Assembly (NCBI GenBank): GCA_001778455.1
Contig: MFGX01000014.1
Location: 34,325-44,383, forward strand
From: Candidatus Fraserbacteria bacterium RBG_16_55_9
Lineage (GTDB): Bacteria; Bipolaricaulota; Bipolaricaulia; RBG-16-55-9
Direction of reading: 5' to 3'
DNA: 10,059 bases
Notes under the pieces: generated by a model
Told to the model about the DNA's origin: nothing
Database searches by the model: none
The model's input: only the letters and a program-made list of their open reading frames with translations
Shown: positions 5,025 to 10,059 of the stretch, piece by piece
How positions within the stretch are numbered: the stretch's first letter is position 1
Layout of the letters: every line of letters begins with the position of its first letter
Made by a program: the position numbers and the translations under genes

Positions 5025-6456
5025 AACGCAGCAAATTCTTCATCCCACCCTTGAAATTGAACGCACGATACCCCGCTTGGCACATGCGCTCTGCGAGATG
5101 TGCACTCTTAAGCCCCAACTCGCAATAGAGCACATACGTTCGGTCTCGATCGAGTGTTGCGAAACCTTCGAGGGCTTTGAAGAAATCCATGTAGATCGCG
5201 CTAGGGTAGTGCCAAACTCGATACGAAGCCGGTGAGCGCAGATCGATGACGACCGCACCCTCAAGGATCTCTTCGATCTCCATCTCCGGAGAAGCCAGCT
5301 CTTCCGGATCGAGAGTTTTTAGGTCAAGAACCTCTCGCTCGGCGATAGTTCGCTCCAATAATGCCAGATCCAGTTTCTCTTCTTCCGCCAAGACAATCTC
5401 AAGTGGCGCGCGTGTGGCTGGATGGCGAGGTACGATCGCACAATACTCATCCACCGCCGCGGAGATCTCATACGTGCCAATCCGCCGCGTGTGGGCGATG
5501 ATCTCCTCTTTGTTGAACCCCACTAGCGGTCTCAAGACGGGCAACTTTGCAGTTTGAGAGATGACATAGAGATTTTGAAGCGTCTGGGAAGAGACCTGCC
5601 CAATGGCTTCTCCAGTTACGATTCCCAATGAGTGACGTTCCCGAGCTACCTGCTCGGCAGCGTGGTACATGAGTCGTTTGAGAAGCACTTGCCAGTAGCG
5701 AGACTGAGTCTTCGCCTGCATCTCCTTCACTAAAGGCTGAAAGTCGATGGAATGGAGCTGAGGGCGGTCTCCGTAGCTCCAATTGTCTGACAAGATCTTC
5801 AGCACGCGAAGCACACCCTGCTGATGCGCAGCGCCACCCAGGTTGCAAAAGACGTAATCGAGGGCGACCCCGCGCTTGAGTATGAACCACGCAGCCACCG
5901 CCGAATCAAACCCACCGGATACGAGGGCCACAGCTCGGCCTTCGACCCCCAGGGGCAGCCCACCTGGGCCAGGGAGTTGCTCGGTGAAGAAATATGCTTG
6001 ACCGGCGCGCACCTCGACATAAACTGTCACTTCGGGATTGTCTAGGTCGACCTTCAGCGCGTGAGGGAGAAGAGCAGCTCCCAGCGCGCGCGCAATGTCC
6101 TGAGAGTTGAAAGAGTCATTCCCGTGATCGCCGGCGCGTCGAGCACGCACGGCAAACCGCTTACCCTTCACACGCGATCGAAAGAGCTCATCACCAGCCT
6201 GCACAACGTCACCAAGATGTCCGCCAGGGCGGCGTTCTACGATAGAAAGAGATTGAATTCCGAAAACGCGCTGTAGTGCTTCCGCGGCTTCAGGGCTAGA
6301 AGTTTCGACGTAGAGACGATCCCACTCTCTCTGCAGCTTGAAAGAACGTCCCGCGAGCGCATCTTTGATATTCTGAGTCAAGCGGCGCGTAAAGTGGACA
6401 CGAGTTTGCCTCGCCTTTGTGCTAATCTCACCGGAGAAGCGAATCAAAATGAGCAT
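4963..6456 (-). CDS. thiI: tRNA 4-thiouridine synthetase ThiI with C-terminal rhodanese domain
   Basis: A 497-residue cytoplasmic enzyme. The N-terminal ferredoxin-like and THUMP region (about 1-165) binds tRNA. The adenylating PP-loop is SGGFDS at 180-185, and TGEAIGQVSSQT is at 281-292. Cys339 in DEYCAIVPRHP is the conserved catalytic cysteine. A rhodanese domain (about 390-480) has its persulfide cysteine at Cys445 in LYCELGLKSA. In this family the protein transfers sulfur from a cysteine desulfurase to U8 of tRNA and, in many bacteria, to ThiS for thiazole synthesis. All key residues are present. The last 20 residues are encoded inside the right 187-bp repeat, so the C-terminus may have been replaced by integration. 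The start is ATG at 6456, four or five bases from the predicted transcription start. Confidence 0.95.
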   Translation of the reverse strand: MLILIRFSGEISTKARQTRVHFTRRLTQNIKDALAGRSFKLQREWDRLYVETSSPEAAEALQRVFGIQSLSIVERRPGGHLGDVVQAGDELFRSRVKGKRFAVRARRAGDHGNDSFNSQDIARALGAALLPHALKVDLDNPEVTVYVEVRAGQAYFFTEQLPGPGGLPLGVEGRAVALVSGGFDSAVAAWFILKRGVALDYVFCNLGGAAHQQGVLRVLKILSDNWSYGDRPQLHSIDFQPLVKEMQAKTQSRYWQVLLKRLMYHAAEQVARERHSLGIVTGEAIGQVSSQTLQNLYVISQTAKLPVLRPLVGFNKEEIIAHTRRIGTYEISAAVDEYCAIVPRHPATRAPLEIVLAEEEKLDLALLERTIAEREVLDLKTLDPEELASPEMEIEEILEGAVVIDLRSPASYRVWHYPSAIYMDFFKALEGFATLDRDRTYVLYCELGLKSAHLAERMCQAGYRAFNFKGGMKNLLRYAVERDLVSPALLPMSDFLG

Positions 6457-6497
6457 GATACAAACCCATTGTATCGGGTCATTTCCTGCGATTGCAA
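6457..6497 (-). promoter_or_regulatory. thiI promoter with overlapping dyad
   Basis: On the minus strand, TTGCAA (6497-6492) lies 18 bp from TACAAT (6473-6468, five of six consensus). The start codon is 11 bases past the -10, so the leader is only a few bases. A perfect 7-bp inverted repeat, GATACAA (6457-6463) and TTGTATC (6469-6475), covers the -10 and the start point and is a candidate operator. Confidence 0.55.
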
Positions 6498-6599
6498 GCG
6501 TCTAAGCTCTCGTGCAAGAACTTGCAAGCGGCTCATCAACCCTTTAAGATTACAAGACGGTAGAATAAGTCCATCGGCCATCTAGAAAGGAGCATTCCG

Positions 6600-7754
6600 G
6601 TGTTTTCGCGTCGCGATCTAGAGAAGCTTCTTGAGACTCAGGCAGGTCCAATGCTGAGTGTCTACCTGAACACGGACCCGGCTCAAGACCCGAAGGGCTC
6701 CTATCGAATCTGGCTTAAAGATGCGCTCAAAGCTTTGGAAGGCAAGATCGAGGGAGCCGATCAGAAGCGCTTCCGCGAGATCGCAGATCGTGTGCAGGCT
6801 CACATGCGGGAGTTCCGTCCACAAGGTAAATCTTGGGTGGCTTTCATAGGAAACGGGTCCTTTGAGGAATATGATTTGCGGGTCCTCGTGGAGAACGAGG
6901 CCCAGTGGGGGCGGCCAGAGCTTGCGCAGCTGGAGTGGCTCTTGGAGGAATACCGCCCATATGGGGTTGTGTTAGCGGATTCCGAGAAGCTTCGGTTTCA
7001 TGTTGTGGCGATGAATGAGATTCGCGAGGTAGATGATCGGGCTCTCGAGCTGGACACGAGCGAGTGGAAGCGTAAGGAACTGGCCCCACCTTCGCAACCT
7101 CGCTTGGCTGGAGTACGCGGATCCGCTCGAGGAGGAAACGAGCGTGATGCCTACGCGGAGCGGGTGAAGGTTCAGACAGAAAAATTCTGGAAGGAAGCAT
7201 CGGGCGTCTTGCGTCGCCTCAAGGAGCTCCATCAAGCGGAAGGGCTGGTGCTTGGTGGGTCCAAAGCTGTCCGCGAGCGTTTCGTTCAAACGCTGGGTTC
7301 AGAGGCAAATCGAATCATCGGCCAGATTTCGTTGCCTCTGGAAGCCGCACCGGCGGAAATATTGACAGAGAGCGTCCAGGTAATCCAAACCCACGAGCGG
7401 GAACGGGAGAAACAGATCGTCGAAGAGCTCCTCAGGCGAGCTTCGACTAGCGATCGCGCCGGTGTGGGGTTGCTTGCGACGCTCAAGGTCCTTCAAGAAG
7501 GTCGTGCTGAGCGGGTCGTGGTCAATCGTCGCTTGGATGCGGTGTTAAGTGAGTGTGCGGCGTGCAGTTATGCCTTTGACAAAGGAGAGGAGAAGTGTCC
7601 TAACTGTGCATCGCCACAAGCGAAGCGAGCATCGCTTCGCGGATTGCTGCCAGTCCTCGTCCGGCGCCATGGTGCCCAGCTAGAGATCATAAGACGCCCT
7701 GCGGCGGAGGCGCTTGCTCCACACGGGGGAATCGGAGCATTTTGGCGATATTGA
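6600..7754 (+). CDS. eRF1-superfamily protein (baeRF-like) with C-terminal zinc ribbon
   Basis: A 384-residue protein. It starts at GTG with AAAGGAG seven bases upstream (6586-6592). The opening MFSRRDLEKLLE followed by LSVYLNTDP matches the N-terminal domain of bacterial/archaeal release-factor-like proteins. A middle domain (about 80-240) includes VVLADSEKLRFH and LVLGGSKAVRERF (GGSK at 219-222). The C-terminal domain carries four cysteines (319, 322, 333, 336: CAAC...CPNC) forming a zinc ribbon, and ends GGIGAFWRY, a terminal signature of the family. No GGQ peptidyl-hydrolysis motif is visible, so classical stop-codon termination is unlikely; roles at stalled ribosomes have been proposed for relatives. 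It is divergent from thiI and ends six bases before tRNA-Val. Confidence 0.8.
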   Translation: MFSRRDLEKLLETQAGPMLSVYLNTDPAQDPKGSYRIWLKDALKALEGKIEGADQKRFREIADRVQAHMREFRPQGKSWVAFIGNGSFEEYDLRVLVENEAQWGRPELAQLEWLLEEYRPYGVVLADSEKLRFHVVAMNEIREVDDRALELDTSEWKRKELAPPSQPRLAGVRGSARGGNERDAYAERVKVQTEKFWKEASGVLRRLKELHQAEGLVLGGSKAVRERFVQTLGSEANRIIGQISLPLEAAPAEILTESVQVIQTHEREREKQIVEELLRRASTSDRAGVGLLATLKVLQEGRAERVVVNRRLDAVLSECAACSYAFDKGEEKCPNCASPQAKRASLRGLLPVLVRRHGAQLEIIRRPAAEALAPHGGIGAFWRY

Positions 7755-7760
7755 GTGCAA

Positions 7761-7832
7761 GGGCGAATAGCTCAGCGGCAGAGCGTCCGCCTTACACGCG
7801 GAAGGTCCCAGGTTCAAATCCTGGTTCGCCCA
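7761..7832 (+). tRNA. tRNA-Val (anticodon TAC)
   Basis: Acceptor arms GGGCGAA and TTCGCCC pair fully. The D-arm is GCTC-AGCGGCA-GAGC, and the anticodon stem TCCGC/GCGGA encloses CTTACAC with anticodon TAC at 7793-7795. The T-arm is CCAGG-TTCAAAT-CCTGG. The discriminator is A7832, and the CCA end is not encoded. It starts six bases after the baeRF-like gene, so it may be processed from that transcript. Confidence 0.96.
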
Positions 7833-7848
7833 CCCGAACGGTGGAATC

Positions 7849-7878
7849 TTGAAAGCGCATCGCCGTCTGTGGTAGAAT
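7849..7878 (+). promoter_or_regulatory. Promoter of the tRNA-Asp/Phe unit
   Basis: TTGAAA (7849-7854) and TAGAAT (7873-7878), 18 bp apart, with TGG directly before the -10 hexamer (extended -10). It ends 14 bp upstream of tRNA-Asp and lies between tRNA-Val and tRNA-Asp, which implies a separate start for the last two tRNAs. Confidence 0.6.
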
Positions 7879-7892
7879 GTACCCGTTTACGT

Positions 7893-7966
7893 GGGGGTGT
7901 GGTGTAGCGGCCTAACACGCTGCCCTGTCAAGGCAGAGACCGCGGGTTCAAATCCCGTCATCCCCG
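7893..7966 (+). tRNA. tRNA-Asp (anticodon GTC)
   Basis: The acceptor arm GGGGGTG pairs with CATCCCC (one G-T pair). The D-arm is GTGT...ACAC, and the anticodon stem CTGCC/GGCAG encloses CTGTCAA with anticodon GTC at 7927-7929. The T-arm is GCGGG-TTCAAAT-CCCGT. The discriminator is G7966, followed by a genomically encoded CCA (7967-7969), unlike its two neighbours. Confidence 0.95.
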
Positions 7967-7979
7967 CCAAACCCCACCC

Positions 7980-8052
7980 GCCCAGGTAGCTCAGCTGGTA
8001 GAGCACAGGACTGAAAATCCTGGTGTCGACGGTTCGAGTCCGTCCCTGGGCA
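7980..8052 (+). tRNA. tRNA-Phe (anticodon GAA)
   Basis: The acceptor arm GCCCAGG pairs with CCTGGGC. The D-arm is GCTC-AGCTGGTA-GAGC, and the anticodon stem CAGGA/TCCTG encloses CTGAAAA with anticodon GAA. The T-arm contains GTTCGAGTC. The discriminator is A8052, and CCA is not encoded. It lies 10 bp after the CCA of tRNA-Asp and is probably co-transcribed with it. No T-rich terminator is visible downstream. Confidence 0.95.
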
Positions 8053-8150
8053 CCCGCTTCCTGGCTCCCCAACTGAGAAACTTGCCCCTGCGGCTTCACG
8101 TTGAGTACTGGCCGTGATAACGGGACTCCGCTGATTTTCCCACACCTAAT

Positions 8151-8188
8151 TGGTCAACGTCCAAGACAAGTCCCCTCTCCGTTGACCA
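8151..8188 (+). repeat. 9-bp inverted repeat downstream of the tRNA genes
   Basis: TGGTCAACG (8151-8159) and CGTTGACCA (8180-8188) are perfectly complementary across a 20-nt spacer. No T-run follows on either strand, so it is not a standard intrinsic terminator. It lies between the tRNA unit and the 3' end of the small minus-strand ORF and could form a transcript end on either side. Otherwise I see nothing in 8053-8215. Confidence 0.35.
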
Positions 8189-8215
8189 GTCGAAACGACA
8201 GAATGGGGTGGGATA

Positions 8216-8395
8216 TTACGAATTCCTCTGGAGAAGGAGAGCTGACAACGGTTGAACTGAAGGTAAGCTGGCTTTTGGGCAGAATGTAGCACTTCCACGG
8301 GGATTTCCAATGTAGATCCAGTGGAATCCTAGGAGAAGAGCAATGATGACTAGTAATGCGATCAGCGTGCCAAATCGTCTCACAATTCTATTCAT
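8216..8395 (-). CDS. Small single-pass membrane protein, unknown (59 residues)
   Basis: A minus-strand ORF from ATG (8395-8393) to TAA (8218-8216). It begins MNRIVRRFG, a positive N-terminus, followed by a hydrophobic helix (about 10-29, TLIALLVIIALLLGFHWIYI) and a short extracytoplasmic-type tail containing one cysteine (ATFCPKASLP). No helix of this quality is expected by chance in a 180-bp spacer, and the positive-inside layout is right. It is divergent from the RHH-MazF operon, with only 3 bp between its ATG and that operon's -35 box. No Shine-Dalgarno site is seen; a leaderless start is possible. I do not recognise a family, and it may still be a chance ORF. Confidence 0.4.
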   Translation of the reverse strand: MNRIVRRFGTLIALLVIIALLLGFHWIYIGNPRGSATFCPKASLPSVQPLSALLLQRNS

Positions 8396-8398
8396 GGG

Positions 8399-8428
8399 TT
8401 GACAATATTGTCTGCAATTTGGTATACT
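8399..8428 (+). promoter_or_regulatory. Strong promoter of the second RHH-MazF operon with palindrome
   Basis: A perfect TTGACA (8399-8404) and TATACT (8423-8428) are separated by 18 bp, with TGG before the -10 (extended -10). The perfect 12-bp palindrome GACAATATTGTC (8401-8412) overlaps the -35 box and is a probable operator. The same palindrome lies just upstream of the divergent small ORF. Confidence 0.7.
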
Positions 8429-8464
8429 TACGCGTACACAAGAGTTACTTGGGAGGTATAAGAA

Positions 8465-8707
8465 ATGCCAAGCGCAAGGATCTCAGAGCCACTTCATCGG
8501 GCTCTGCATCAACTGGCCAAGAAACAAAAGACTTCGATCAAGGAAGTTCTGGAAGCTGCAATTGAAACCTACCGTCGCCAATGCTTCTTAGAGGAGAGCA
8601 ATGCGGCTTTCGTCGCCTTGCGACAGAATCCTAAGGCTTGGCAAGAAGAACGAGAGGAGCGCGCGGCGTGGGACCAGACGCTAGGCGACAGACTGCAGGA
8701 AGACTAA
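8465..8707 (+). CDS. RHH-type antitoxin of the second MazF toxin
   Basis: An 80-residue protein with GGGAGG (8451-8456) at good spacing. Residues 1-40 (ARISEPLHRALHQLAKKQKT, then SIKEVLEAAIETYRRQ) have the strand-helix-helix pattern of small ribbon-helix-helix antitoxins. Residues about 41-80 are charged and helical (WQEEREERAAWDQTLGDRLQED), with tryptophans and acids that would lie along the toxin. Sequence similarity to the other RHH antitoxins in the window is low, so these are separate acquisitions rather than recent duplicates. Stop TAA is six bases before the toxin GTG. Confidence 0.8.
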   Translation: MPSARISEPLHRALHQLAKKQKTSIKEVLEAAIETYRRQCFLEESNAAFVALRQNPKAWQEEREERAAWDQTLGDRLQED

Positions 8708-8712
8708 CGCAT

Positions 8713-9054
8713 GTGCCAGAGCCTTCACGGGGCGAAGTCTGGCTGGTAGACCTGAATCCGACGAGAGGTCACGAACAAGCTGGTGTCAGACCGGCATTGG
8801 TGGTCTCGGTAGATCTCTTCAATCACGGACCCGCAGGTCTTGTAGTCATACTCTCCATCACAACAAGAGCTAAGGGCATCCCCTTCCACGTCGAAATCAA
8901 GCCTCCTGATGGTGGCTTGAAAACCAGGAGCTTCATTAAGTGTGAGGACGTGCGCTCGGTCGCCAAGGAGCGTCTCTCTCAAAGGTTGGGTGAGGTCACA
9001 GGCGCGACCATGGAGGCTGTGGAGGACCGGCTTCGCATCCTGCTCAACCTCTGA
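8713..9054 (+). CDS. MazF/PemK-family mRNA interferase toxin (second)
   Basis: A 113-residue protein. The GTG at 8713 is chosen because the family's opening, PSRGEVWLVDLNPTRG, begins four codons later and the start lies directly after the antitoxin stop. An ATG at 8638 in the same frame would add 25 residues overlapping the antitoxin and is unlikely. The catalytic pattern is complete: Arg26 in GVRPALVVS and Thr50 in LSITTRAK, followed by IKPPDGGL and IKCEDVRSVAKERL. It is clearly a different lineage from the MazF at 4337. The pair is transcribed from the strong promoter at 8399-8428. Confidence 0.92.
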   Translation: MPEPSRGEVWLVDLNPTRGHEQAGVRPALVVSVDLFNHGPAGLVVILSITTRAKGIPFHVEIKPPDGGLKTRSFIKCEDVRSVAKERLSQRLGEVTGATMEAVEDRLRILLNL

Positions 9055-9214
9055 GGTGATAAATGTCCCATACAATAGACTTCGCCGCTGGCACACAACG
9101 AAACCTCCTCATCGTTCACGGATATGTCACACTCGATCTCAGGACTCAGAGAAGGCTCCGGTGAAAATGCGTTTCCGTTCGGTCTTTCGGGGATTTTGAG
9201 CATGAGCTAGACTA

Positions 9215-9244
9215 TTGACACCCTTCCCTCACCCCTGTTATGCT
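9215..9244 (+). promoter_or_regulatory. dnaA promoter
   Basis: A perfect TTGACA (9215-9220) and TATGCT (9239-9244) are separated by 18 bp, with TGT before the -10 (extended -10). The predicted start near 9251 leaves a leader of about 128 bases before dnaA. Confidence 0.65.
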
Positions 9245-9251
9245 GTGCCCA

Positions 9252-9299
9252 CTTGAAAGAAAACCGGATGCACTTCCACTTGTGAACGGCGCTTTCAAG
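9252..9299 (+). promoter_or_regulatory. 8-bp dyad at the 5' end of the dnaA leader
   Basis: CTTGAAAG (9252-9259) and CTTTCAAG (9292-9299) are perfectly complementary, with a 32-nt spacer. The first arm starts within a base or two of the predicted transcription start, so the mRNA would begin with a hairpin. It could stabilise the message or be an operator. No DnaA boxes of the TTATCCACA type are visible in 9055-9378, and apart from promoter and dyad I see nothing else in that stretch. Confidence 0.45.
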
Positions 9300-9378
9300 C
9301 CCACCATCCTCCATCGTGAGAGGGCAAACGGGGGCAGTGGCAGCAGGGTAGGGTGCAGTACTCCCCGAAGGAGCGATC

Positions 9379-10059
9379 ATGACCGTTGCGAGGATCGAGA
9401 GCGAGCCATCTTCCCTCAAGACCGAGTACACCTTCGATCGGTTCATCAAGGGGGATGGGAATCTCCTGGCTTGCGCGGCCTGCCAGGCTGTGTCCGAGTC
9501 TCCGGCCCGGGCGTATAACCCGCTCTTCATCTACGGTAAAGTGGGCTTGGGTAAGACCCATTTGCTCTATGCCATTGGGAATGAGATCTTGAAAAACCAG
9601 CCTTGGCTGCGAGTCATTTACATCACGTCGGAGCGGTTTGCCATCGAGATGGTGCAAGCCATCCGCGAGAACCGCACCGATCGCTTCCGTCGCACATACC
9701 GACAGGTCGACATTCTACTGATCGATGATGTGCACTTCCTCAAGGACAAAGAGGGCACCCAAGAAGAACTCTTCCACACGTTCAATGAACTCTACGAGAA
9801 CAGCAAGCAGATCGTGCTCTCCAGCGATCGTCCTCCGGAAGAGCTCTCCCAGTTGCAAGAGCGATTGGTCTCGCGCTTTCGTTGGGGACTTGTAGCCGAT
9901 ATTCAGCCACCCAACTTCGAGACACGGCTGGCCATTCTAAGAGCAAAAGCCAAAGAGAACGGCCTGCAACTGAGTGACGACCTGCTCACATTGATCGCCA
10001 GCCGAATCACTTCGAGCGTGCGCGCTCTTGAGGGTGCACTCATCCGAGTCACAGCTTAT
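9379..10059 (+). CDS. dnaA: Chromosomal replication initiator DnaA, N-terminally short (partial, runs off window)
   Basis: 227 residues are visible; no stop before the window end. AAGGAG (9368-9373) lies five bases before the ATG, and an in-frame TAG at 9349-9351 rules out an upstream start. After only about 15 residues the protein enters the DnaA AAA+ domain: YTFDRFIKGDGN (17-28), Walker A GKVGLGKT (53-60), Walker B ILLIDDVHF (112-120), sensor 1 SSDRPP (148-153), the arginine-finger region RLVSRF (162-167), and sensor 2 SSVRALEGAL (212-221). Domains I and II, normally about 80-130 residues that recruit helicase and regulators, are absent. The second Walker A residue is Lys where Gly is usual. 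It could be the main DnaA, a paralogue, or an Hda-like regulator; presence of the DNA-binding domain IV would decide and lies outside. Confidence 0.92.
   Translation, partial: MTVARIESEPSSLKTEYTFDRFIKGDGNLLACAACQAVSESPARAYNPLFIYGKVGLGKTHLLYAIGNEILKNQPWLRVIYITSERFAIEMVQAIRENRTDRFRRTYRQVDILLIDDVHFLKDKEGTQEELFHTFNELYENSKQIVLSSDRPPEELSQLQERLVSRFRWGLVADIQPPNFETRLAILRAKAKENGLQLSDDLLTLIASRITSSVRALEGALIRVTAY

Noticed and set aside
7887..8145. Minus-strand ORFs of 65-70 residues across the tRNA genes (containing phrases such as GMTGFEPAVS and GTDSNRRHQDFQS)
   Set aside because: They are read from the antisense of tRNA-Asp and tRNA-Phe, a well-known source of spurious database proteins.
9055..9378. 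Replication origin upstream of dnaA
   Set aside because: I found no TTATCCACA-like DnaA boxes and no AT-rich unwinding stretch; proximity to dnaA alone is not enough.
9207..9657. Minus-strand ORFs overlapping the dnaA leader and start
   Set aside because: They lie opposite a clear DnaA coding region, show no recognisable domain and have no ribosome site.
1..10059. CRISPR array or intact insertion sequence
   Set aside because: No regularly spaced short repeats and no transposase with terminal inverted repeats were seen.

Overview
The window is bacterial: Shine-Dalgarno sites, sigma70-type promoters, 4-bp overlapping toxin-antitoxin (TA) gene pairs, a bacterial DnaA and bacterial tRNAs. Base composition is moderately GC-rich. 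The phylum cannot be fixed from the sequence alone. Several promoters lie so close to their start codons that leaderless or near-leaderless transcripts are likely.

Layout. 1-96 is the 3' end of a gene that resembles the tail of an AbrB-type antitoxin. 152-1951 holds a membrane-anchored sulfite-oxidase-family molybdoenzyme and a 61-residue membrane protein. 1958-5024 is a toxin-antitoxin island bracketed by two direct repeats of about 187 bp (1958-2144 and 4838-5024, about 87% identical, no gaps). The right repeat is the last 20 codons of thiI plus its downstream stem-loop. The left repeat is a detached copy of the same thiI tail, still with its stop codon. Just inside the left repeat lies the C-terminal remnant of a tyrosine recombinase. 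This is the layout expected of an element that integrated into the 3' end of thiI and rebuilt that end. Between the repeats lie AbrB-RelE, RHH-PIN and RHH-MazF pairs and two broken AbrB antitoxin genes.

4963-6456 (minus) is thiI with a rhodanese domain (tRNA s4U8 / thiamine thiazole sulfur transfer). Divergent from it, 6600-7754 is an eRF1-superfamily (baeRF-like) protein with a zinc ribbon. It is followed by three tRNA genes: Val(TAC), Asp(GTC) and Phe(GAA). A small uncatalogued membrane-protein ORF (8216-8395, minus) is divergent from a fourth complete TA pair (RHH-MazF, 8465-9054). A leader with its own promoter and dyad precedes dnaA, which starts at 9379 and runs off the window. This DnaA begins almost directly at the AAA+ domain and lacks the usual N-terminal domains I and II.

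How the genes work together: the TA pairs are each self-contained operons, with operator-like repeats in or beside their promoters. The thiI, baeRF and tRNA block is translation and tRNA housekeeping. The main points for a second look are the thiI-targeted island with its att-like repeats, the complementary broken antitoxin genes, the short DnaA with its structured leader, and the overlooked small membrane ORF.
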